DNA of 64,000 nucleotides from NCBI RefSeq assembly GCF_014646515.1, contig NZ_BMNK01000001.1, forward strand, positions 476,745 to 540,744. The letters run 5' to 3'. Positions 35,282 to 44,300 of this stretch are shown here, one piece after another. The notes under the pieces were generated by a model. The model saw nothing but the letters and a program-made list of their open reading frames with translations, was not told the origin of the DNA and ran no database searches. The first letter of the stretch is position 1. Every line of letters begins with the position of its first letter. The position numbers and the translations under genes are program-made. This DNA comes from Nonomuraea glycinis. GTDB taxonomy: Bacteria; Actinomycetota; Actinomycetes; Streptosporangiales; Streptosporangiaceae.

Positions 35282-35330
35282 GTGCGCTCCCTCCGGGTGG
35301 CGGCTCTCTCCTCCTGTGCGACTTACCCCG

Positions 35331-36407
35331 TCACAGCGCCCACTCCATCGGCGCCGCCGGGACGAACGACGAGACGAGGTCGACCGGCCTGCCCGTCTCG
35401 TAGGACGCGCGGATGGCGCAGAGGATCTCCACCACGTGCGCGGCCTGCGCCCCGGTGGCTCGGTGCGGCCGCTCCTCCCGGATCGCCGCCGCGAGGTCCC
35501 GTACGGGCCGGCCCCACTCCACCCCCGCGTACGGCTCCCGCACCGGCGGCACCGGCCGCAACTCCTCGCGGAAGGCGGACATCTCCAGGACGGAGTCGAA
35601 GTTCTGCCAGCTGTGCAGCAGCAGCGACCCGTCGTCGCCGTGGAACTCCAGCCCGTGCTGGTGGGTGTTGTGGTTGTCGACGTAGAAGTCGCAGGTCAGC
35701 CGGAGCCGCACGCCGCCGTCGAACTCCACGTCGGCCACGACGTAGTCGGGGGTGGTGAGGGTGAACGGCGTGCCGTCGAGCCGTACCCGCTGCGGCCGCA
35801 CGATCGAGGCGAACGCCTGCACGCGCCGGGCCGGGCCGAGCGCGGCCGTGGTCATCGTCAGCGGGTAGACGCCCACGTCGAACAGCGGCCCCACCTCGTA
35901 GAAGCCGACCGGATCCGGATGCCAGACCTCGATCCGCCCCCAGTTCACCTCCCCGTACACGAGCCTGACCTGACCGACGGCGTTCTCGCGGAGCAGCTTC
36001 AGAGCGGTCTGCTGGGCCTCGCCGAGGAAGGTCGCGGGCGCGCCGCCGAGCCGTAACCCGCGCTTGTCCGCCAGCTCGACCAGCTCCGCCGCCTCCTCGT
36101 GCGTCAGGGCGAGCGGCTTCTCGCTGTGGACGTGCTTGCCCGCCTCCAGGCAGCGGCGGATCACCTCGTAGTGGGCGCGGTGCACCGTCAGGTTCACCAC
36201 GATCTCGACGCCAGGGTCGGCCAGCAGCTCCGCCAGGGAGCCGTAGACGCGCACCCCATGCGCGGCGGCGAGCGCTCGCGCCCGCCCGGCGTCCACATCC
36301 TGTACGCCGAGCAGGTCGATCTCGGGGAAGCCGGCGAGCTGGCGGGCGTAAGCCTGGGCGATGTTGCCGCAGCCGACGATGGCCACGCCGGTGGTCTCGG
36401 AAGTCAC
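35331..36407 (-). CDS. Gfo/Idh/MocA-family oxidoreductase
   Basis: A 358-residue NAD(P)-dependent sugar dehydrogenase: N-terminal Rossmann [14 protein letters not shown], the conserved HSEKPLALT (Lys) and an [15 protein letters not shown] region in the C-terminal domain. GTG at 36407 chosen; the frame is open upstream into the isomerase gene. Probably oxidises a sugar or inositol-like substrate to the keto form, which ThuA-like and isomerase-like partners then process. Confidence 0.92.
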   Translation of the reverse strand: MTSETTGVAIVGCGNIAQAYARQLAGFPEIDLLGVQDVDAGRARALAAAHGVRVYGSLAELLADPGVEIVVNLTVHRAHYEVIRRCLEAGKHVHSEKPLALTHEEAAELVELADKRGLRLGGAPATFLGEAQQTALKLLRENAVGQVRLVYGEVNWGRIEVWHPDPVGFYEVGPLFDVGVYPLTMTTAALGPARRVQAFASIVRPQRVRLDGTPFTLTTPDYVVADVEFDGGVRLRLTCDFYVDNHNTHQHGLEFHGDDGSLLLHSWQNFDSVLEMSAFREELRPVPPVREPYAGVEWGRPVRDLAAAIREERPHRATGAQAAHVVEILCAIRASYETGRPVDLVSSFVPAAPMEWAL

Positions 36408-36430
36408 GATGGAGATCCCTTCTCGGCGGC

Positions 36431-37237
36431 TCAGGCGGCCAGCCACTCGCGCAGCAGTTCTCGTGACCTGAGAACCTCCGGGACCGGATCGCGGTCCTCC
36501 GGCTCGTGCTCGATGCTGATCGTGCCCGCGTAGCCGATCCGCCGCAGCACCTCCACACATCGCCGCACCGGGACACAGCCTTCGCCGAGGGACACCGTGT
36601 CATGCCCGCCGGGGGCGGCCACGTCCTTGATGTGCACGTGCTTGAGCCGGTCGGCGACCGCCTCGATCGCGTCGGCGGCGTCGTAGCCGTGCGTGCCGAA
36701 CCAGCCGGTGTCCAGCGCCGCGCCGATCCGGCCGCCGGCCGGGTCGCCCATGGCCTCCAGATACTCCTGCGGGGTGCGCTCGGGGTGGTTCTCCACGCCG
36801 AGCACCAGGTCGTACTCCTCCAGCGCGGCCACCACCCCGGCCCGGTCGGCGGCCAGCACGGGCGCCATGCCGCCGATGACCGGCGCGCCGACGGCGCGGG
36901 CGATCCGGCACAGGCCGCGGAAGTAGTCCAGGTCGGCCCCGGCGGACCCGGCCAGGCTGGGCACGGTGAGCTGGTGCTCGGCGAGCAGCCCGGCGGCGAT
37001 CCGGAGATGCTCGTCGGTCGCCCATCGCGGGTTCAGATGGGCGGTCCAGACGTCCATCGAGTCGAAGCCGAGCTCCTCGACCTCCGAGACGATCTGCCCG
37101 AACCGTTCGGCGTACCCGTCGAGCGGCGCGAACCGCTCGTTGGTGACCCGGTCGGCCGCACCCCAGCCGGCCGCGGGCATGCGGTAGTCGGTCTCTCTGG
37201 TGACGTAGTTGGCGCCCATGAACGCGATCGTGTTCAC
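36431..37237 (-). CDS. Sugar phosphate isomerase/epimerase (xylose-isomerase-like TIM barrel)
   Basis: A 268-residue AP_endonuc_2-type TIM barrel: FDSMDVWTAHLNPRWAT, LVLGVENHPERTP (metal Glu), GAALDTGWFGTHGYD (metal Asp), HVHIKDV (metal His), TISIEHEPED (metal Glu). These are the four metal ligands of the IolE/hyi/DTE-like family. GTG at 37237 has GAGGAG before it. First gene of the three-gene operon; its promoter region carries TTTCAGTGAAA. Confidence 0.92.
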   Translation of the reverse strand: MNTIAFMGANYVTRETDYRMPAAGWGAADRVTNERFAPLDGYAERFGQIVSEVEELGFDSMDVWTAHLNPRWATDEHLRIAAGLLAEHQLTVPSLAGSAGADLDYFRGLCRIARAVGAPVIGGMAPVLAADRAGVVAALEEYDLVLGVENHPERTPQEYLEAMGDPAGGRIGAALDTGWFGTHGYDAADAIEAVADRLKHVHIKDVAAPGGHDTVSLGEGCVPVRRCVEVLRRIGYAGTISIEHEPEDRDPVPEVLRSRELLREWLAA

Positions 37238-37269
37238 ACGTCTCCTCGTGAACGGCATTTTTCGCGGTA

Positions 37270-37405
37270 TTTCAGTGAAACTATGACGTACCACTCATGA
37301 GGTCAATGGGCTGCGATGGGCGATTTTCCTGCCTGCCACGCCACTTGACGGCGGCCTGGGGTGACACCTATGGGCCGTGGTCCACCACTTTTCACTGAAA
37401 TTTCA
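37270..37405. promoter_or_regulatory. TTTCA/TGAAA operator pair of the sugar operon
   Basis: TTTCAGTGAAA (37270-37280) is a perfect odd palindrome 33 bp upstream of the operon start. TTTCACTGAAA (37390-37400) overlaps TGAAATTTCA (37396-37405), giving three alternating half-sites. The two TTTCASTGAAA centres are exactly 120 bp apart. A GTGGT-CC-ACCAC inverted repeat lies just before the distal site (37377-37388). The half-site is like those of RpiR-type regulators, but no such gene is in the window. Confidence 0.6.
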
Positions 37406-37411
37406 GTACGA

Positions 37412-37984
37412 CTACTCGAAGATCCGGTCGAGCTGGTGGCGCAGGATGGCCATGGCGTCCTCGGCGCTGCGCTGCCCGGCCAGCACACCCGCGCCGAGCC
37501 CGGCACACATGGCCAGCAGGGCGGCGGACTCCACGCCGGGGTCGATGTCCGGCCGTCCCTGGGCGAGCTGCTTGGCGATGAACGACTCCATCGCGTTCGG
37601 CGCCGCCAGGAACGGATGGGCGGCGACGCCGGGATCGGTCACCGCCAGCATCGCGTACGACGTGTAGACCAGGTGATGGATACGGCTGTCCTGATCCGTG
37701 GGCAGCGCCTCGGCCAGGATGGCCTCAACCAGGCCCCGGGGCCCGGTGACGCCCGCTGCCCGCTTTCTGATCCGGTCCCGCATGAGCTCCGCCAGACGCT
37801 GCAGCGTGAAGGACATGAGCTGCTCTTTGGTGTCGAAGTAGTGCTGCACCAGATGGAGGGACACGCCCGCCTCGGCCGCCACCGCCCGCATCGTCGCGGC
37901 GTGCAACCCTCGCTCGCCCGCCACCCGCAACAGGGCGTCGGCGATGTCACGCCTGCGCTGCTCGCGGTCTGCGCTGCGGGCCAT
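37412..37984 (-). CDS. TetR-family transcriptional regulator
   Basis: A 190-residue protein. The HTH is in DIADALLRVAGERGLHAATMRAVAAEAGVSLHLVQHYFDTKEQL, in part ATMRAVAAEAGVSLHLVQHY (about residues 30-49), followed by a helical ligand domain. ATG 37984 with AAGGGAG is preferred over ATG 38038, which would place the operator inside the gene. It is divergent to the alpha/beta hydrolase gene and the 74-bp gap holds two operator-like palindromes, so it most likely represses both. Confidence 0.92.
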   Translation of the reverse strand: MARSADREQRRRDIADALLRVAGERGLHAATMRAVAAEAGVSLHLVQHYFDTKEQLMSFTLQRLAELMRDRIRKRAAGVTGPRGLVEAILAEALPTDQDSRIHHLVYTSYAMLAVTDPGVAAHPFLAAPNAMESFIAKQLAQGRPDIDPGVESAALLAMCAGLGAGVLAGQRSAEDAMAILRHQLDRIFE

Positions 37985-38016
37985 ACGAAGCTCCCTTGTG
38001 AGGCGGCCGAACAATT

Positions 38017-38044
38017 GGTACAACTGTACCCTATACATCTGTAT
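38017..38044. promoter_or_regulatory. Two spaced palindromes, TetR operator candidate
   Basis: GGTACA-AC-TGTACC (38017-38030) and ATACA-TC-TGTAT (38033-38044) share the TACA-N2-TGTA core; their centres are 15 bp apart. They lie between the TetR start (37984) and the hydrolase RBS (AGGAGG at 38049), overlapping any promoters in the gap. Confidence 0.75.
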
Positions 38045-38058
38045 TACTAGGAGGGCAT

Positions 38059-38949
38059 ATGAGCGGGAGCCGCGGCGGGATCGGCCGGTTCACCAGCGAA
38101 GAGGCCAGGCAGGCATTCGGGGTGGCGTACGAGCGCGCCATGACCCTCTGGCCGGATGACCGCGAGGCACTGGACATCGACACCTCCTACGGCGTCACCC
38201 GGGTCTACCGCCACGGCGCCGGGCAGGGCCGCCCGATCGTCCTGGTGCACGGCCACGGCGGAAACGCCTCCACCTGGTACGGCCTGGTCTCCCGGCTCGG
38301 GCGGCACCGGAGTGTGTACGCCATCGACACCATCACCGACCCCGGCGGCAGCGTCCAGACCGCCCCGCTCACCGACCCCGGCGCCTGGCTGGAGGAGGTG
38401 CTCGCCGGTCTCCATCTCGACGACGTCCATCTGGTCGGCCACTCCTACGGCGGCTGGCTGGCGCTCGGCCTGGCCGTGCGCGGGAGCGGCAGGCTGTCGG
38501 CGCTGACCCTGGTCGACCCGGGAGGGCTGCAGCGGATTCCGGCGAGATTTCTGCTCGGTCTGTTCGCGAGCCTGCTGGCGACTCAGGCGCCGGCGTCGTG
38601 GAAGCCGCGGCTGGCACGCCTGCTCGCCGACGCCGGCCTGGTCGAACGGCCCGAGATCATGGCCCCGGTTCTGCTCGGGGTGCGCAGTTTCCGGCCGAAC
38701 CGTACGCCCGCCAGGACGTACACCGACGAGGAGTTGCGGGCAGTGACCGTGGCCACGCAGGTGATCCTCGGCGGTCGCAGCAGGATGCTGCGACCGGCGA
38801 GTGCGCTCGCCCGCGCCCGCCTGATCGGCTCCTTGCGCAGGGCCGAGGTCGTGCCGGGGGTCGGGCACGGCGTCCCGCAGGAGGTTCCCGAGCTGGTCAG
38901 CGAGCGCGTCCTGGACTTCGGCGGGGCGCGGCTGGAAGAGACGCCCTGA
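38059..38949 (+). CDS. Alpha/beta hydrolase
   Basis: A 296-residue hydrolase: oxyanion loop VLVHGHGGNAS (62-72), nucleophile elbow GHSYGG (S129) and catalytic His in PGVGHGVP near residue 272; the acid is probably the Asp/Glu before VILGGRSR. AGGAGGG precedes ATG. Controlled, by inference, by the divergent TetR protein. Substrate unknown; esterase/lipase or C-C hydrolase are both possible. Confidence 0.92.
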   Translation: MSGSRGGIGRFTSEEARQAFGVAYERAMTLWPDDREALDIDTSYGVTRVYRHGAGQGRPIVLVHGHGGNASTWYGLVSRLGRHRSVYAIDTITDPGGSVQTAPLTDPGAWLEEVLAGLHLDDVHLVGHSYGGWLALGLAVRGSGRLSALTLVDPGGLQRIPARFLLGLFASLLATQAPASWKPRLARLLADAGLVERPEIMAPVLLGVRSFRPNRTPARTYTDEELRAVTVATQVILGGRSRMLRPASALARARLIGSLRRAEVVPGVGHGVPQEVPELVSERVLDFGGARLEETP

Positions 38950-39045
38950 CGACGAGAGTGCCGGCGCCGGGCGGCGGCCTCTGCGGGACCGCCAGGACCG
39001 GCGGCGGATCTGCCGAGGCCGGCCGGGGTGTGGCGCTGAGAGGCG

Positions 39046-39897
39046 TCAGCTGTAGGCGATCTGGTCGCCGGCGTGGTCGAGCAGGCGCTCGGCGGTGCTG
39101 AAGCGGCGCGCGTCCTGGTCGTTCAGCAGCACTCCGACCACCAGCCTGCCGTTGCGCTCACCGGCGAACAGCAGGCAGTAGCCGGCCGCGCGGGTGTAGC
39201 CGGTCTTGATGCCCAGCACGCCCTTCGCGCGGGTCAGCAGCTTGTTGGTGTTGCGCCAGGTGTGGGCGCGGTGCACGGCGGTCTTGCGCACCACGTGCGT
39301 CCGGGTGCCGACGACGGCCGCGAACGTGGGGTCGGACATCGCTACGTGCGCCAGCCTGGCCTGGTCGGCGGCGGTGGAGTAGCCGCCCTGCGACGGGGTG
39401 GGCATGCCGTCGGCGTTGGTGTAGCGGGTGCCGTCCAGGCCCAGTTCACGAGCGGTGGCGTTCATCTTGCGGACGAAGCCCGGCTTGCCGGGGCCGTACG
39501 TGCGGGCCAGGGCGTTGGCGGCGTCCGCGCCGGACGGCAGCATGAGGCCGTACAGCAGATCCCTGACGGTGAACCGCTCGCCTGCCTTGAGCGAGGCGGT
39601 GGCGGCGCCCCCTTTCGCGGCGTAGCGGACGTCCTCGGCGGTGATCCTGACGATGTCGCCCGGCTCGGCCTCGCGCAGCACCACGTAGGCGGTCATCACC
39701 TTGACCAGGCTGGCGATCGGGACGCGGGCCGTGGCGCGCTTGTCGTAGTGGATCGTTCCCTGGGAGTCGACCACGTAGGCCGTCCTGGCTCCCACGGCCG
39801 GGGCGTCCGCCGCGGTCGCGGGAGCGGCCGAGGAGACCCCGATGAGCAGGGCGAGAACGGCAGAGCTCATGAAACCGGCAATACGCATGCCGAACAT
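39046..39897 (-). CDS. D-alanyl-D-alanine carboxypeptidase (S11 penicillin-binding protein)
   Basis: A 283-residue secreted protein with a signal peptide (about 1-29), then S63-x-x-K66 (IASLVKVM), the second motif S122-G-A (PSGADAANAL, the usual SGN altered) and K231-T-G (GIKTGYT). It trims the terminal D-Ala of peptidoglycan stem peptides. No C-terminal amphipathic anchor as in PBP5; length is short for the family. Convergent with the hydrolase gene (96-bp gap). Confidence 0.92.
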   Translation of the reverse strand: MFGMRIAGFMSSAVLALLIGVSSAAPATAADAPAVGARTAYVVDSQGTIHYDKRATARVPIASLVKVMTAYVVLREAEPGDIVRITAEDVRYAAKGGAATASLKAGERFTVRDLLYGLMLPSGADAANALARTYGPGKPGFVRKMNATARELGLDGTRYTNADGMPTPSQGGYSTAADQARLAHVAMSDPTFAAVVGTRTHVVRKTAVHRAHTWRNTNKLLTRAKGVLGIKTGYTRAAGYCLLFAGERNGRLVVGVLLNDQDARRFSTAERLLDHAGDQIAYS

Positions 39898-40040
39898 GGT
39901 GGCATCCCGGCAAGCGGCCGGATGTCGAACATGCGGCGCGGCGAGAAAAACAACGCCCTAGGGACGGTAAAAGGAGGATAAATAGGGCAAAACGGGCATA
40001 TCTAGAGGGTGTTGACGCGTCAAGGAGCGAAAGGGAGGCC

Positions 40041-40131
40041 CGCGTCAAGCGGCGAGGGCCCGCGTCAACGAGGGGCTCGCGTCACGCGGCGAGGGCCCGC
40101 GTCAATGAGGGGCTCGCGTCAAGCGGCGAGG
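40041..40131. repeat. 37-bp tandem repeat at the 3' end of the VTT-domain gene
   Basis: Two full units (40041-40077, 40078-40114) and a partial third (from 40115) that runs into the gene. The unit begins CGCGTCAAGCGGCGAGGG and contains a second CGCGTCAA. On the minus strand the third copy encodes the final Ala-Ala-stop, and the other copies repeat the TGA-containing heptamer. Confidence 0.85.
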
Positions 40132-40619
40132 GACTCACGCTTCCTCCTGCGCCGGACGGTGAGCATGACGATCCCCGCCACGACCACGACCGCCACGGCC
40201 CCGGCCGTGATCGGCGACCGGACCGCCAGGTGCAGCCAGCCCCACAGGCCGAACCACCACAGCGGCGCCCAGGTCAGGCAGCCGAGCGCGCTGGCCACGA
40301 CGTACCACGGGTACGACACCCGCAACGCCCCCGCCACCCACGGCAGTGTGTGCCGCAGCATCGGCACCCAGAAGCAGCCGTAGACGGCGAACGCCCCCCA
40401 CTTCTCGACGACCCGCTCGACCTTCTCGATCCGCTCCCGGCCCACCTTGAGGCCGAGGCGGGAGTCGTACATCTTCTCGCCGAGCGCGCGGCCGACCCAG
40501 TAGTAGATCTGGAACGCGCCGAACAGCGCCAGGATCAGCACGGCGCCGACCAGCCAGTAGGGCAGGCCGAGCAGGAAGGGGTCGGCCGGGGCAGGGACGG
40601 CGAGCGGGAGGTGCCGCAT
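40119..40619 (-). CDS. VTT/DedA-like membrane protein under an iron box
   Basis: A 166-residue protein with four or five spans and the DedA-family motif F-x-P-x-x-R-x-x-x-P-x-VAG (CFWVPMLRHTLPWVAGALRV, about residues 81-100) followed by PWYVVASALG. The family includes undecaprenyl-phosphate and lipid scramblases/flippases. It is shorter than typical DedA. GGAGGAG precedes ATG 40619. The promoter carries a DtxR/IdeR-type iron box, so expression is probably raised under iron limitation. Confidence 0.82.
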   Translation of the reverse strand: MRHLPLAVPAPADPFLLGLPYWLVGAVLILALFGAFQIYYWVGRALGEKMYDSRLGLKVGRERIEKVERVVEKWGAFAVYGCFWVPMLRHTLPWVAGALRVSYPWYVVASALGCLTWAPLWWFGLWGWLHLAVRSPITAGAVAVVVVAGIVMLTVRRRRKRESLAA

Positions 40620-40646
40620 TCGTGCCTACTCCTCCCAGTCGGTCTG

Positions 40647-40665
40647 TTAGGTCAGCCTTACCTTA
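40647..40665 (-). promoter_or_regulatory. IdeR/DmdR-type iron box
   Basis: TTAGGTCAGCCTTACCTTA matches 16 of 19 positions of the actinobacterial iron-box consensus TTAGGTTAGSCTAACCTAA. It ends 28 bp upstream of the VTT-domain gene start, inside the expected promoter. The opposite-strand gene begins 113 bp away. Confidence 0.72.
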
Positions 40666-40777
40666 TTTCACCGTGCAAGCGGCCGCCATACCGGCCTGCA
40701 AGTGGTGCAACCGCGTGACAAGCCGTGCTCAACCACTCTGCCTTATCCCTATATATGAGCGAAGAGGGGTAAAGATC

Positions 40778-41302
40778 ATGGCGAAGACCGGTAGCACGAT
40801 TCTGGCCAGCGGCTCGGCGAGCGCGGCCAAGTTCTTCGTGGCGGCGCTCACCTTCACCGCAGCCTACGTCGGACTGTCGGCCTACGGCACCGCCGACTCC
40901 ACCCCCACCCCCACCCTCACGCCGACCGCGAGCCTGACGGCCCAGGAACTGCCCGTCGTCGCGACCGCGGCCCAGCGCTCGGAGCCCGCCGCCGAGGCCG
41001 GCCGGATCGCCATCGGCACCCAGACCACCGGCCCGAACTGCCTCAAGACGTTCCTGGCCCGCAGCCTCATCGTCAACCCGGAGCCGAACGAGACGGTCTC
41101 CTACAACTGGCGGCTGGCGCGCTGGAACCCCGGCACCAACACCTGGAAGACCTACCTGGTGGACTATTCGGGCTTCGCCGGTGACGAGCACAGCGCCGAG
41201 TGGGCCTACGCGATCTCCGCGAACCCCGGGTGGTACCGCGTCGAGCTCAAGGCCGAAGGCCGCAGGACCGTCAAGAGCGATCGCTTCCAGGTGAGTTGCT
41301 GA
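40778..41302 (+). CDS. Membrane-anchored/secreted Cys-pair domain protein (174 aa)
   Basis: An N-terminal hydrophobic segment (about 15-37, weak signal or anchor), a Thr/Pro linker (TPTPTLTPTAS) and a domain of about 85 residues opened by C87 (NCLKTFLA) and closed by the last residue (VSC). The domain has alternating beta patterns (VSYNWRLARW, WAYAISANPGWYRVEL, VKSDRFQVSC). The pattern C...Y-x-W...W...G...F-x-x-C is the same as in the outer domain of the pseudokinase at 4902-6464. ATG 40778 with AGAGGGG. Its 3' end overlaps the convergent BTAD gene by 32 bp. Confidence 0.78.
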   Translation: MAKTGSTILASGSASAAKFFVAALTFTAAYVGLSAYGTADSTPTPTLTPTASLTAQELPVVATAAQRSEPAAEAGRIAIGTQTTGPNCLKTFLARSLIVNPEPNETVSYNWRLARWNPGTNTWKTYLVDYSGFAGDEHSAEWAYAISANPGWYRVELKAEGRRTVKSDRFQVSC

Positions 41303-44300
41303 CCGAGCGCCGCGCCGCCTCCACCCACCGCGGCACCCCGACCCGCTGGGCCACCTCCAGCGCCTTGTCGTAGTGGGCACGGGCGGCGTCCGGCAGATCC
41401 AGGCGTACGGCGAGGTCGCCCAGGGTCAGCGCCACCGGCCAGAGCGCCACGACCCCGGTCCCGGCGCCCGCGATGCGGTCGGCGAACGGCTTGAGCTTGT
41501 CGTAGCAGTCGACCATCCGCTCCCGGTCGTCCAGCAGCATCCCGGCCAGCGCCCGCCAGGTCATGGCGAGCTCGTACAGGAAGTCCGGCCGCACCGGCGG
41601 GCGCACGGCGGCGACCGCCTTGGCGTCGGGGACGTGACCGGCGGAGGCCAGCGCCAGCGCGTAGGCGTCGAGCGTCCACTTGGCGCCGCGCTGGTGCGCC
41701 TCGGCGAGCACGTCGACCATCTCGGCGGCCCGCCCCGACACCAGGTGCAGGCAGAACGCGGCGATCAGCGGCAGGTCCTGGCGGCCCTCCAGCATGCCCG
41801 CCCGCGCGGTCATCCTGGCGGCGTCCCGGTAGGCCCGCTCGGCGCCGGCGTAGTCGCCGGCGATCATCTGCCGCTGCCCGGAGTACCAGGCGTGCACGGC
41901 CGCCGGCGCGGGCAGGTCGTACTGTCTGGCCAGCTGGTCCGCCGCGGCCGCGTGCTCGTCGGCGACGGCGAACTCGCCGCGCGCCGCCGCGCACTCCAGC
42001 AGCACCAGATGGGCCAGCGCCTGGGTGGCGATCTGGCCGGAGCGCTGCGCCACGTCCAGCAGCTCGCGGCCGATGCTCTCCCGGGTGTCGACGGCCGGGA
42101 TGTCGTAGGACTGACGCAACCGCCCGCTCAGCGCCACGGCGATGAGCACCGGGTCGCCGCTCTGCCTGGCCACCTCCAGCGCCTCCAGGGACGCCTGGCG
42201 GCCCCTTTCTGGCGAGGAGGAGCCCTCCAGCTCCAGCGCCAGCGTGGTCAGCAGGCTGGCGCGCAGCGACTGCTCCCCCTCGGGGAGCTCCATCAGCGCC
42301 TTCTCGGTGACGTCGACGATCTCCCACGCGGTGCGGGTGAAGTCGCGCGCGATGCCCTTGTGCGGCACCGCCAGCGACGCCGCCACCCGTGCGGTGAGCT
42401 CCAGGTCGCCGAGCGGCAGCGCGGCGTCCATGGCCTCGCGCCGCAGCAGCCTGGCCGCCGTCATGTCGCCGCACAGCGCCAGCGCCTTGATCCGGCGCAG
42501 CATGAGCTGCAGCCGCTGCTTGGTGCCGCCGCTGGTGCGGTCGAACGCGGCGGTGGCCTGCTCCCAGAGGGTGGCCGCCTCGCGGTGCGCGAAGCGCCGC
42601 TCGGCCTGCTCGGCCGCCAGTCCGGCGTAGTGAACGGCCTTCTCGGCGGCGTCGGCGAGGAAGTAGTGGTGCGCGAGCGCGGCCACGTCGGACGGCGCCC
42701 GCCGCTCGATCACCGCCGCCACGGCGGCGTGCAGCCGGGTACGGCGCAGCCGGGAGGCGTCGGAGTAGATGGTGTCGCGCACCAGGTCATGGTCGAACCG
42801 GAGCATCCCCGGCCCCGGCTCGGTCACCAGCCCCGCCAGCAGCGCGGCCTCGACCGCCTCCACCACCGCGTCCTCGTCGCCGGCCACGTCGACCAGCACG
42901 TCCACGTCCACGTCCCGGCCGATCACGGCGGCCTGCAGCAGGATCTGCTGCGCGCCCGCGGGCAGCCGGGAGATGCGCCGCCGCAGCACGTCGCGCACCC
43001 CTGACGGCACCCTCGACAGCACCTCGGCCGCGCTCGCCCGATCGGCCGCGCCCTCCGCGTCGAGCAGGCGTACGGTCTCGCGGACGAAGAACGGGTTGCC
43101 GCCGGTGCGCTCCACGATCGACTCGACCGCGTCCTCCTCGATCTCGCGCACGCAGGTGGCCCGGACCAGCTCGGCCACCGCCTTGGGCTCCAGCCCGGAC
43201 AGGCCCACGCGCACCGGGCCGAGCCGGGCCAGGGCGGCCAGCACGTCGGCCTGGCGGTCGTCGAGCTCGCTCTCCCGGCACGTCACCACGAGCAGCACCC
43301 GGCTGGTGGCCAGCAGGCTCGGCAGCGCGCGCAGCAGCGCCAGCGTCTGGTCGTCGGCCCAGTGCAGGTCCTCCAGCGTCAGCAGGACCGGCGCCCGGCG
43401 GGCGACGCCGGCCAGGTAGCCGCCGACGGCCCGGTGCAGCCGGAACCCGCCCGACACCTCGTCGTCGTCGGGGTCCGGCGCGGCGTCGTCGAGCAGCGGC
43501 GCCAGCAGCTGGGAGTATTCGCCCGCGCCGGTGCCGGCCACGAGCGTGCGCAGGATCTCCACCCAGGCCCAGCCGGGCGGGGTGGCGCTGGAGTCGGGGC
43601 AGGCGCCGGAGGCGGCCATCCAGCCGTCGGCGGTGAGCTGCTGGCCGAGCCGGCGCAGCAGGGTGGTCTTGCCGGCGCCCGCCACCCCGGTGACGATCGC
43701 CACCTGGAACCGGCCGGTGCGGGCCGCGGTCGTGGTGAGCCTGGCCAGCTCGGTGTCACGGCCGACGAACGGCTCGGGGTCCAGCGGCGGCGGCTCGACC
43801 GGGGTGGCCGGCCTGGGCGGCCAGGTGTCGGCGGCCGGGACCTGGCGTGACGTCCGCGGCGGCGCGGCCAGCTCCAGCTCCGGCGCCTGGGAGAGGATGT
43901 CGGACTCCAGCTTGCGCAGCGCGGGGCCGGGGTCGATGCCGAGCTCGTCGGCCAGGATGGCGCGGGTCCTGCGCAGCGCGGCGAGCGCGTCGCCCTGCCT
44001 GCCGCACCGGTAGAGGCCGAGGGCGAGCAGCCGCCACCCCTCCTCGCGCAGCGGATGCTCGGTGGTGAGCGCCTCCAGGTCGGGCACGGTCTCGGCGTGC
44101 ATGCCCAGGCGCAGCCCGGTGTCGGCGTGCCGCTCGCGCGCCACCAGGCGCATCTCGGCCAGCCGGTTGACCTCGGCCTCGGCCCACTGCTGGTCGGCGA
44201 AGTCGGAGTAGGGGGTGCCGCGCCACAGGCCCAGCGCCTTTTCCAGGCGGCCTCGGGCGGAGTGCGGGTCGCCCTCCTCGAGGTGCTCGCCCGCGGCCCT

